DNA from: Priestia taiwanensis
GTDB lineage: Bacteria > Bacillota > Bacilli > Bacillales > Bacillaceae_G
NCBI RefSeq assembly: GCF_014638355.1
Contig: NZ_BMFK01000001.1
Span: 186,001-250,000, forward strand
Direction: 5' to 3'
Length of the DNA stretch: 64,000 nt
The notes beneath the pieces were generated by a model. It was not told the DNA's origin. It made no database searches and worked only from the letters and a program-made list of their open reading frames with translations. The first letter of the stretch is position 1. The number at the start of each line of letters is the position of its first letter. Positions 36,318 through 44,474 of the stretch are shown piece by piece. The translations under genes and the position numbers were made by a program.

Positions 36318-37229
36318 ATGAAGAAATTTCTCTTTGTTATCCTCGGTATCTTCATTGTTGGAGTAATTGCGGCAGGGATATTCGGATTCAAAGTATATAA
36401 CGATGTGAAACAGACAGCGGATTCAATCTATGAACCAATACAAGCAGAGAATATTCGTGGAACAACCGTCGATATCAATAAAAAAGAACCATTTTCCGTC
36501 TTACTATTAGGTGTTGATAGTGGGGAATATGGAAGGACAGATGAGGGTCGCTCAGACTCGATGATTGTGTTAACGGTGAATCCTAGTGTTCAATCAACGA
36601 AGATGCTTAGTATCCCACGTGACACACGCACAGAAATTGTTGGCAAAGGAATACAAGATAAAATCAATCATTCGTATGCCTTCGGTGGTATTACGATGGC
36701 AGTTAATACGGTACAGAATTTCTTAAACATCCCAATTGATTACTACATTCAAGTGGACATGCATAGCTTCAAAGAAATTGTTGATGCTGTTGGTGGAGTA
36801 GAAGTAAATAACAAGTTTGCATTTGTGCAAGATGGGACGCGCTTTGAGAAAGGAACGATTCATCTAAATGGTGACGAAGCGCTCAAATACGCGCGTATGC
36901 GAAAGCAAGATCCAGAAGGGGACTTTGGTCGCCAAGCGAGACAACGTCAAATTATTGAAGAAGTAATTAAAAAAGGCGCATCGATTTCGACGTTAACGAA
37001 CTACAAAGGTGTGTTATCAGCTGTACAAAACAATATTAAGACAAACATGAGTTTCAACGAAATGTTGAAGATTCAAAGTGACTACAAAGTGGCGGCGAAC
37101 AACATTCAGAACCTGCAGCTAGAAGGAGAAGGAAATATGATCAACAGCATTTATTACTTCATACCTTCTACACAATCGAAGACTAGTGCAACGAACGAGT
37201 TAAGAACTCATTTGCAATTATCGAAATAA
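36318..37229 (+). CDS. LytR-CpsA-Psr (LCP) wall-polymer ligase, cluster 1
   Basis: 303-residue membrane-anchored enzyme that moves a finished glycopolymer from its lipid carrier onto peptidoglycan. One N-terminal membrane segment (about 4-24) is followed by an extracytoplasmic LCP domain with VLLLGVDSG, RSDSMIVLTVNP and the Arg-rich KMLSIPRDTR motif, which bind the pyrophosphate. LNGDEALKYARMRKQDPEGDFGR is the conserved second half. A 166-base gap without a clear terminator separates it from tagH; AGGAGAG precedes the start. A terminator follows immediately. The paralogue is at 51491. Confidence 0.93.
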   Translation: MKKFLFVILGIFIVGVIAAGIFGFKVYNDVKQTADSIYEPIQAENIRGTTVDINKKEPFSVLLLGVDSGEYGRTDEGRSDSMIVLTVNPSVQSTKMLSIPRDTRTEIVGKGIQDKINHSYAFGGITMAVNTVQNFLNIPIDYYIQVDMHSFKEIVDAVGGVEVNNKFAFVQDGTRFEKGTIHLNGDEALKYARMRKQDPEGDFGRQARQRQIIEEVIKKGASISTLTNYKGVLSAVQNNIKTNMSFNEMLKIQSDYKVAANNIQNLQLEGEGNMINSIYYFIPSTQSKTSATNELRTHLQLSK

Positions 37230-37234
37230 AACGT

Positions 37235-37276
37235 TGTCCAATGTATTGTCAACATGGCGTACATTGGACATTTTTT
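37235..37276 (+). terminator. Intrinsic terminator after LCP gene, cluster 1
   Basis: TGTCCAATGTA (37235-37245) pairs with TACATTGGACA (37260-37270), followed by six T. The hairpin resembles the one after the paralogous LCP gene (52418-52465). Confidence 0.9.
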
Positions 37277-37293
37277 GGATGAGGAGGTTGACG

Positions 37294-40095
37294 GTGAAAT
37301 CGGTAAGTGTCATTGTACCAATTTATAATGCAGAGAAATATGTAGTAGAGTGTTTAGATTCGTTAGTAGAACAAAGTCTTGAGAATATCGAGGTGCTCTT
37401 AATTAACGATGGTTCAACAGATAACAGTCAGACGATTGCAGAAGAGTATGTAACGAACCATCCTCATTTATTTCAATTAATCAATAAAGAAAATGGAGGG
37501 GTAGCAAGTGCTCGTAATAGGGGGCTAACAGTAGCAACAGGAGAGTATGTTGCTTTCTTAGATCCGGATGATTATGTATTACCGAATACATATAGAGTCA
37601 TGTATTTAAAATCTCGTAACACACAGTCGGATACGTTTATTGGGAATATTCGATGCTTCAATACAACAAGGACATGGGGAATTCCTTATATGGCGAAGTT
37701 ATTTGATAAGGAACTGCCAGAAGTCCGTCATATTAAGACGAATCCCGAGCTCGGTTTAAGTGCATCTTCTTGCAACAAATTATTTAAGCGCAATTTTTTA
37801 GAAAGGCATCACATTCAATTTGATGAAGAAATAAGCGTTGGGGAAGATTTGTTATTTACTCAGCAATGTCTGTATTTATCAAATCACACATGTGTTGCAA
37901 ATATTAATTCCCTTAATTACCGTGTTATTCAGTCTGAGGCATCGCTATCAAAACGAGAAGATGTTCGATTTTTTGTTCATCACTATAAGGCTGTACAAAA
38001 ACTAAAAGCATTTTATCTCGCTAATCATTTAGAGCAATATAGTCATACAGTCGAGAAAGCACAGTGGAAATTTTTCATTAATTCTATTACATTGCGCTAC
38101 AAAAAATTAAGCAAGCAAGATCTTGATGCTGTGCTTGATATCGGATGGGAATTTTATAATTCGTTTATTCATTCTTTTACACTAGATGAACTTGTAGAAG
38201 AATTTAATCATTATGAACGATTAGCACATGAATTTTTAAGGAAGAAGCAGAAGAACGATATGCTCTTCTTACTAGAGATTATGAGCACTCCAGAAACATA
38301 TAAACGCTCCAATATTCTTACAGAGAAACGGGAAGTGTACAATTTCTTGTATGCTCACTTCCCGAAATATAGAAGATACCTTCATGTGTCTAACGTTAAT
38401 TTCAAGAAAATACCGTCCGTCTTAAAGGTAGAAACGTTCTTTGTTTATGATGGCATGTTAACAATTGGTGGATACTTATTCCATCATGGATACAAAGCAG
38501 GAGAGCGTGATAAGAAACAGCTCATCTTTCGTAATACAGAGACAAAAAAAGAAGTCGTTATCGATTTGGAAAATGAGTTACGAACGGATGTGTCGAACTA
38601 TAATGGAGCAAGAGTGCAAGACTATGATTACAGTGGGTTTAAAACGAAACAGCTTCATTTGTGTCGTCTAGGATTAAGTAATGGATTCTGGGAAATGATA
38701 TTCGTCGTTGAGAAGGACGTCAATAAAATACGATTAGAACGAAAAATACAAAGTAAATTAATTGAGAATAAAAATGTTGCGAAGAGAAATATGATTGGAA
38801 GCCTACAAATTGATACACTTCTCAACCGTAAGCACGTTACGATTAAAGTATCAGACGTAACACTTCTTACACGAGTGAAGAACAAGTTAATTACGTATCG
38901 CAATAATTGGAAACAAGAATGGTCGTTAGTATGTAAAAAGCAATACAAAACATGGTGGACGTTATGGATGTATAAAATTATGGGTACGTTCTATAAAAAG
39001 AAAGATATTTGGTTCATTGGAGAACGTAATGACACAGCACAAGACAATTCCTATCATATGTTCAAATACATTCGAACGAAGCATCCACACATACCTTGTT
39101 ATTATGTCATTGACAAAGATGCAGAGGATAGGAAGCAGATTGAACAATACGGCAATCTAGTCTACTCAAATACGATTAAGCATACCCTCTTCTTACTAAC
39201 TGCATCGAAAATTATTAATAGTTACTCCGATAAAGTATTCATGCATTCAAAAGCATATAAAGATATTGTGTGTATATACCCAGAGTGGAGTAGGTATAGT
39301 CAAAATATCTTTTTACAACATGGAATTATCGGTGTCAGTAGAGTGAACCACGTTCTCCATAAGAATAAAACAAATTATGATATGTTCATCGCCTCTTCAA
39401 AAGGAGAAAAGAATCACCTTCTTAAAGAATATGGTTACAAGGAAGAGGAAGTGAAAGTAACTGGATTAGCAAGATGGGATAATTTGAAAGGGGAATGCAA
39501 CAAGCGGGAAATGTTAATTATGCCAACGTGGCGGGCATGGATTAAAGATGAAGAAAGCTTACTAGAATCAGAATATTTTCAACGGTTGCAATCACTTCTT
39601 CATAACAAAGAGCTACACGCACTCATTGAACGGTATCATATAACCATTAACTTCTATTTACATTACGAGGCACAACGTTTGCTAGCTAAGTTAGGGATTA
39701 GTCTAGATGCAGCACACTCACATATTCACGTTATTCAAAAAGATAGTATTTCTGTTCAACAACTATTAAAGAACAATGCACTATTGGTTACTGATTATTC
39801 AACCGTCTCTTTTGACTTCGCATACATGCAGAAGCCGGTTATCTTCTACCAATTCGATTATGATTTGTTCTTTAGCAAACATTACCGTGAAGGAATCATT
39901 AATCATCGTACAGATTTATTCGGCAAAGTCGTAGAGACAGAAGATGATCTAGTAGCTAAGATTACGTACTATGTAACGAACAATATGAAGATGGAGGCGG
40001 AATATAAAGAAAAAACGAAACAGTTCGTCATGAAACCGACAAGTGGTACACATTGTGAACTTATTTTTAATGAGATAAAGAATATGGATAGATAG
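37294..40095 (+). CDS. GT2 glycosyltransferase fused to CDP-glycerol glycerophosphotransferase (TagF-like), cluster 1 copy b
   Basis: 933-residue paralogue of the enzyme at 30544 with the same order: GT2 domain (VSVIVPIYNAEKYVVECLDS, LINDGSTDNS, DPDD metal site), beta-rich middle, then TagF-type domain (GERNDTAQDNSYHMFKYI, LQHGIIGVSRVNHVLHK, IMPTWRAW, VTDYSTVSFDFAYMQKP). The GTG at 37294 behind GAGGAGG (37281-37287) is chosen; an earlier ATG at 37234 would put the start inside the LCP terminator. Its placement behind a terminator means it may have its own promoter or depend on read-through. Two such polymerases in one cluster suggest primer and chain-extension roles, which is inference. Confidence 0.9.
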   Translation: MKSVSVIVPIYNAEKYVVECLDSLVEQSLENIEVLLINDGSTDNSQTIAEEYVTNHPHLFQLINKENGGVASARNRGLTVATGEYVAFLDPDDYVLPNTYRVMYLKSRNTQSDTFIGNIRCFNTTRTWGIPYMAKLFDKELPEVRHIKTNPELGLSASSCNKLFKRNFLERHHIQFDEEISVGEDLLFTQQCLYLSNHTCVANINSLNYRVIQSEASLSKREDVRFFVHHYKAVQKLKAFYLANHLEQYSHTVEKAQWKFFINSITLRYKKLSKQDLDAVLDIGWEFYNSFIHSFTLDELVEEFNHYERLAHEFLRKKQKNDMLFLLEIMSTPETYKRSNILTEKREVYNFLYAHFPKYRRYLHVSNVNFKKIPSVLKVETFFVYDGMLTIGGYLFHHGYKAGERDKKQLIFRNTETKKEVVIDLENELRTDVSNYNGARVQDYDYSGFKTKQLHLCRLGLSNGFWEMIFVVEKDVNKIRLERKIQSKLIENKNVAKRNMIGSLQIDTLLNRKHVTIKVSDVTLLTRVKNKLITYRNNWKQEWSLVCKKQYKTWWTLWMYKIMGTFYKKKDIWFIGERNDTAQDNSYHMFKYIRTKHPHIPCYYVIDKDAEDRKQIEQYGNLVYSNTIKHTLFLLTASKIINSYSDKVFMHSKAYKDIVCIYPEWSRYSQNIFLQHGIIGVSRVNHVLHKNKTNYDMFIASSKGEKNHLLKEYGYKEEEVKVTGLARWDNLKGECNKREMLIMPTWRAWIKDEESLLESEYFQRLQSLLHNKELHALIERYHITINFYLHYEAQRLLAKLGISLDAAHSHIHVIQKDSISVQQLLKNNALLVTDYSTVSFDFAYMQKPVIFYQFDYDLFFSKHYREGIINHRTDLFGKVVETEDDLVAKITYYVTNNMKMEAEYKEKTKQFVMKPTSGTHCELIFNEIKNMDR

Positions 40096-40127
40096 GAAGA
40101 AAACAACAAGTTTTCTTCCTTTTTTTG
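40094..40127 (+). terminator. Intrinsic terminator at the end of cluster 1
   Basis: AGGAAGAAAAC (40094-40104) pairs perfectly with GTTTTCTTCCT (40110-40120), followed by T residues. The stem overlaps the stop codon of the TagF-like gene. Confidence 0.93.
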
Positions 40128-40518
40128 TATGAGTAGGAAGTGGTATACGAAATGTTAAAGTGTATACATTAAAAAATTAAATAATATATAGGTATATTGA
40201 ATTATAAAAGGACTGATTCAAAAAAACTATAAAAGAAGGTTTCTTCTTAAATTAGATACTAAATAAAGCCTGTATCTTATCCAGAAAGGTATTTATTTAC
40301 TGTAGATATAGGTTAATACGCATAGATATACAGAAAAACCCATCACCTTTCTCACATCAGCGCAGCCCATTCAGTTAAATCATCAACAAATGTACTAGAC
40401 GCATATTACCAAATAAGTAAATGGTATGATGTAGATAAAATATTATTATTTTTAAAAAATAGAAAGGATCATTCGAGGAGAAGTGATTCCATATGAGGAA
40501 CTTATAATGATTGAAAAG

Positions 40519-40564
40519 AAATGGAAATGAAAGTTCTTTAGATAAAGAACTTTCATTTCCATTT
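40519..40564. repeat. 22-bp perfect inverted repeat
   Basis: The left arm (40519-40540) begins AAATGGAAATG; the right arm (40543-40564) is its exact reverse complement, leaving a two-base centre. No T run longer than three follows on either side, so it is not a standard terminator. Its origin is unknown; it might be a bidirectional stop or a mobile-element end. Confidence 0.85.
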
Positions 40565-41330
40565 AATATCTTACAATAATAAAAGTTATGTGTTGATTTG
40601 GTGAAATATTTAAGTTGGAAGAAGGTGAATCTAGTAAAAAGTAGTGCATATATGGAAGATAATATGATAGAATATTTATTGTGGAAAAAATGTCATATAT
40701 GTGTAGAATATGGCGATTCGTCAAGAAATATGTATATATATACAAACATTCCTAGTAATATCAATCTTGAATGTAGATGCAAGTATTTAATATAGTAACG
40801 CGATAGAAGTGAGTAGCTTATGTGGTTAAGCCTGAGACGAGGAAATGATGCTATGCACAATGAGATTTAAGCAAACTTACAGTATCTAGTGAGAAGAATT
40901 CCTAAGTTAACATCGCAAGATAAAGACATTATATTTCTAATGTTAGTATTTTAGTAAAAGTAGAAATTTCAGAGAAGCTTAGTCCAATAAAGTTGAATCT
41001 GTAAGAACTACTAGATTCAGGTGTCACGGGGGACTCTGATAAGAAGATGAAGAAGTACTTATACCAATTAATTCAAGTCAATTTAACTTATTGTATGACA
41101 CTTCCAAGAGGATAATGGAACTTAGTAAACAATTACTCTATGCATTGTAAGCTGCTATAACAAATAAAAAAGAAATATTGTTCGGTGTCTTTTAAGAAAA
41201 CGAATTCGGTAATGTCTCCTCACCGTTACTAATGGAGGCACTCGATCATGCTGTGGGTAAAAGTAGTCCTACCTTAGATGCAAGTCGTCAGTGGCATGGT
41301 GTGAGGTTGGGTTAGATGCCTGTTAGTATT

Positions 41331-41380
41331 AAAAACTTAACCATGTTGTTCATTTTTGAGCAATATGGTTAAGTTTTTCT
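41331..41380 (+). terminator. Hairpin terminator in the spacer
   Basis: AAAAACTTAACCAT (41331-41344) pairs with ATGGTTAAGTTTTT (41365-41378), and the inner TTGTTC/GAGCAA extends the stem. T-rich ends on both strands allow action in both directions. No intact gene precedes it, so it probably belonged to a lost gene. Confidence 0.75.
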
Positions 41381-41420
41381 ATTAATAGTACATAGAAAAA
41401 AGATATTTTTACATAAAAGA

Positions 41421-41512
41421 GTAAGGAAAGCTATTATACGAGTAACAAAGGCAATGTCAAAAGAAATGTTACCAAGCGTAGATAAACCAGTGATTCAATA
41501 TATTAATGGGGA
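41421..41512 (+). pseudogene. Decayed 5' fragment of galU
   Basis: Two blocks match the start of the intact galU gene: 41421-41438 (GTAAGGAAAGCTATTATA against 52600-52617) and 41443-41510, which includes ATGTCAAAAGAAATGTTACC and GTAGATAAACC and matches about 52651-52719. The 33 or so bases coding for the nucleotide-binding GLGTRFLP motif are missing between them. The rest of the gene is gone. It implies that cluster 1, like cluster 2, once ended in galU. Confidence 0.8.
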
Positions 41513-41658
41513 AAATAATAGTTTTTAGGTGAATTTCTTTATTTAATAGAATACGACTTATGTAAAATACATGGAGTTTTTGCATGTACAGCTAAATTAG
41601 GAGTAATGGTTTCTACTTATAAGTGGCGATGGGAAGAGATGGAGGATTAGAATTTATA

Positions 41659-42903
41659 ATGAAGAAAGTTTTGATGATTTGTCAAAATTATTATCCGGAA
41701 ATTGGAAGTGCTGCAAACAGGATGAAGAACATACATGTCCGGCTTAAAGAAAGAGGATATGACGTAACGGTTCTGACTTCTGAACCTAGCTATCCAAACC
41801 GGAATTTATACAAAAATAAAGAATTTTGGAATGAAGAGATATCTGAAGAAGATGTAATTAGGGTACAAACAAAAACTAGAAAATATACTAGAAATATGCT
41901 TAATAGATTGCTACTTTATTTAGAAGTTACCTTTAAATTCATCTTAGCTATTTTAAAGATGAACAAGGAATATGATGTTGTTTTTGTTTCTAGTCCGCCA
42001 ATTTTTTCTGGTATTGCAGGAATCATTGCAAAGAAGAAGCTTGAGGCTAAGTTGATTTTGGATATTAGAGATTTATGGCCAGAATCTTTGCTTGGTGTAG
42101 GTGTGTTTACAAATAAATATATTATCAGAGTAGCAAGTTGGTTAGAAAGGTATTTATATAGAAAAGCAGACAAGATTATCATAAATAGTGAATATTTTGG
42201 TGCACACATTACTAGTAATGGTGTGTCAAAAGAAAAGATATCTTTTATGCCGAATTCACTAACGCAAGAAGAAATAGCTTATTCGACAGAAGGTAAGGAT
42301 AGTAGAAATGAAAAAATTTCAATTGTGTATACAGGTAACATTGGACTGGCACAAGATGTTTTGAAGCTAATTGCAGTGGCGGAAAAATTAAAAGATAGAA
42401 CTAATATTACATTTAAAATTATCGGATATGGTGTTCATACAAAAGAAGTTAAGAGGCTAATCGCTGAGAAACGATTAATAAATATTGAGCTTCTTTCTGC
42501 CAAAACTCGAAAAGAAACATTAAAGGCAGTGGTGTCTGCAGATATCGCTTATGTAAGCCTTGTAAAAAAGGATGTCTTTGAGAAAGTGCTGCCTGGTAAA
42601 TTAATTGATTATATGGGGATGAAAAAACCTATTATTGGAGATGTTTCAGGCTATGCTGCAAAGGTGATTAAAGAAGCGAATTGTGGGATTATTGCGACCG
42701 AAAATAGTATCGATGAGATATGTGATAATATTCTTACTTTGTCGGAGAATGTACAACTGCGCAATGAAATGGGTGGAAATGGATATCGATACACTTTACA
42801 ACGATGGATTTGGAAAAAAAATATCGATGTTTTGACAGATTTAATGGAGGAAATAGATGAAGAACAGAGTTTGCATGTTTGTGTGGAACCACTTCACAAA
42901 TGA
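41659..42903 (+). CDS. GT4-family glycosyltransferase, wall-polymer cluster 2
   Basis: 414-residue paralogue of the enzyme at 28009; the two share nearly the whole N-terminal half, including KVLMICQNYYPEIGSAANRM and RDLWPESLLGVGVFTNKYII, and the KLIDYMGMKKPIIGDVSGYA donor-site region. The ATG at 41659 behind GGAGG is chosen (spacing 13, somewhat long); an upstream in-frame ATG at 41623 would add 12 residues absent from the paralogue. The gene uses more A/T at third positions than its cluster 1 counterpart. It overlaps the next gene by 47 bases, exactly as in cluster 1. Confidence 0.88.
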   Translation: MKKVLMICQNYYPEIGSAANRMKNIHVRLKERGYDVTVLTSEPSYPNRNLYKNKEFWNEEISEEDVIRVQTKTRKYTRNMLNRLLLYLEVTFKFILAILKMNKEYDVVFVSSPPIFSGIAGIIAKKKLEAKLILDIRDLWPESLLGVGVFTNKYIIRVASWLERYLYRKADKIIINSEYFGAHITSNGVSKEKISFMPNSLTQEEIAYSTEGKDSRNEKISIVYTGNIGLAQDVLKLIAVAEKLKDRTNITFKIIGYGVHTKEVKRLIAEKRLINIELLSAKTRKETLKAVVSADIAYVSLVKKDVFEKVLPGKLIDYMGMKKPIIGDVSGYAAKVIKEANCGIIATENSIDEICDNILTLSENVQLRNEMGGNGYRYTLQRWIWKKNIDVLTDLMEEIDEEQSLHVCVEPLHK

Positions 42904-44158
42904 TGCTAGAGTGCTACGTGAGTGTTCAGCCTTAGCTGAAGAAGGGTATGAAGTAGATTTAATTGCAATACATGATCGAAAAAACAAAGATTTACCTAAA
43001 AGAGAAATGCGAGAAGAAGGATTTACTGTTATACGTGTGAATAATTCATTTCCATCAGTGATTGGAAAAATATTTGGATTGAGTGCAAAAATAAAGAGAG
43101 TCTTAACAAGGAATTATTACATGCTATTTTTATCTCTTATTTTATTTATTGCTTCATTATGGTTTATGCCCCTTCCAACAATGGTGTTAGGAGTTATTTT
43201 TACGTTGCTAGTAACGAAAAAAATTCGGACTTTTTTAGTACGAGGCTATATCGCTATGCAAATGGTTATGTGTGGAATGAGAAAGAAGTATGATATATAT
43301 CATTCAAATGATTTAAATACATTACCACAAGGATTAGTTTGTGCGAAGTTGTTCAGACGGAAGAAGCTTGTATACGATTCACATGAAGTGCAGACGAGTC
43401 GTACTGGTTATAACAGTAAAATATATGGCAAAATGGAAAAACTCTATATTAAGTTTATTGATGTAATGATTAATGAAAATCACACAAGAGCAAAGTATAC
43501 AGAAGATTTATATGGAATTTATCCAGAAGTTGTACATAATTATCCTTTTGTTTCAAGGCCTGAAAATAGTGGAGACGTAGATTTACATCGATTATTAAAC
43601 ATTCCAAAGGAAGAACCAATCTTGTTATATCAAGGTGGTATTCAAACAGGACGTGGTTTAGATAAACTTATTCAAGCAACACCAAATTTTAAACGTGGAG
43701 TACTTGTGTTTATTGGGGACGGCCGTATCAAGCCAGAATTAGAAAAGATGGTTCATGATATGCAATTAGAAGATAAAGTCAGGTTCCTTCCAAAAGTTCC
43801 AGTTAATGAACTATTACACTATACAAAAAATGCCTACTTAGGGTTTCAAGTGTTAAATAATATTTGTTTCAATCATTACTCAGCTTCCTCTAACAAGCTT
43901 TTTGAATATATGATGAGCGGAGTACCGGTGGTGGCGTGTAGTTTCCCTGAAATTCAAGGTGTTGTTGAAAAAGAAAATACGGGCCTATGTGTAGATTCAC
44001 ATAATCCGATTTCAATTGCAGAAGGGGTTAATTACTTATTAGATCATCCAGAAGTACGTGAACAAATGAGTGAAAATTGCTTTAGTGCACGTGAGAAATA
44101 TAACTGGGAACAAGAAAAAAAACAATTTTTAGATGTATATAAGAAGGTGGCGTTTTAG
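42857..44158 (+). CDS. GT4-family glycosyltransferase with membrane hairpin, cluster 2
   Basis: 433-residue paralogue of the protein at 29210: same VCMFVWNHFTNDARVLRECSAL start, a hydrophobic pair of segments at about 87-118, LLYQGGIQTGRGLDKL and FEYMMSGVPVVACSFPEI. It should act with the preceding enzyme on the lipid-linked polymer precursor. The stop codon overlaps the GTG start of the next gene by one base. Confidence 0.88.
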   Translation: MKNRVCMFVWNHFTNDARVLRECSALAEEGYEVDLIAIHDRKNKDLPKREMREEGFTVIRVNNSFPSVIGKIFGLSAKIKRVLTRNYYMLFLSLILFIASLWFMPLPTMVLGVIFTLLVTKKIRTFLVRGYIAMQMVMCGMRKKYDIYHSNDLNTLPQGLVCAKLFRRKKLVYDSHEVQTSRTGYNSKIYGKMEKLYIKFIDVMINENHTRAKYTEDLYGIYPEVVHNYPFVSRPENSGDVDLHRLLNIPKEEPILLYQGGIQTGRGLDKLIQATPNFKRGVLVFIGDGRIKPELEKMVHDMQLEDKVRFLPKVPVNELLHYTKNAYLGFQVLNNICFNHYSASSNKLFEYMMSGVPVVACSFPEIQGVVEKENTGLCVDSHNPISIAEGVNYLLDHPEVREQMSENCFSAREKYNWEQEKKQFLDVYKKVAF

Positions 44159-44472
44159 TGGGAGAAAAAGTAAAGCCAAAGAAAAATGATAATCAGGCAC
44201 AAATGAGCATAAAAGAACTAGAGTGTAAAAAAAATAAGTTAATGAAAGAAAATCAAGCTCTTTCACATACTGCTAACATATTAAAAAAAGAGCTTATGAA
44301 AACAATGAAAGAACGTGAAGAAGAGCTTCAGCAGTTATTATTATTAATGAAAGAAAATGATAAGTTAAAGCGTCAATATAATGCTTTAAGTAAAGCTAAG
44401 TTAGGTAAATTCACACTTTTTTATTGGAAGATAAAACGTAAGTTAAAGCGTAAGTTAAAGGGAGAGAGATAG
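44158..44472 (+). CDS. Small coiled-coil protein in wall-polymer cluster 2
   Basis: 104-residue, strongly basic protein, predicted as one long coiled coil (about 15-80) followed by a Lys/Arg-rich end (WKIKRKLKRKLKGER). There is no signal peptide or membrane segment. The GTG start overlaps the previous stop, and the gene ends two bases before the next start, so it is almost certainly translated with its neighbours. No known family was recognised; a scaffold or membrane-surface tether for the glycosyltransferases is possible. Confidence 0.7.
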   Translation: MGEKVKPKKNDNQAQMSIKELECKKNKLMKENQALSHTANILKKELMKTMKEREEELQQLLLLMKENDKLKRQYNALSKAKLGKFTLFYWKIKRKLKRKLKGER

Positions 44473-44474
44473 AC

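Larger units (their letters stand above)
40128..41658. other. Gene-free spacer between the two wall-polymer clusters, with decayed sequence
   Basis: About 1.5 kb, strongly AT-rich, with no frame on either strand that I accept as a gene; the small frame at 40598-40795 lacks a ribosome site and protein-like composition. It holds a 22-bp perfect inverted repeat (40519-40564), an intrinsic-terminator-like hairpin (41331-41380) and a galU fragment (41421-41512). Other parts look like degraded coding sequence that I cannot assign. Confidence 0.6.

Noticed and set aside
40598-40795. 65-residue plus-strand frame in the spacer between wall clusters
   Set aside because: Weak ribosome site, odd composition, and surrounded by decayed sequence; no homology recognised.
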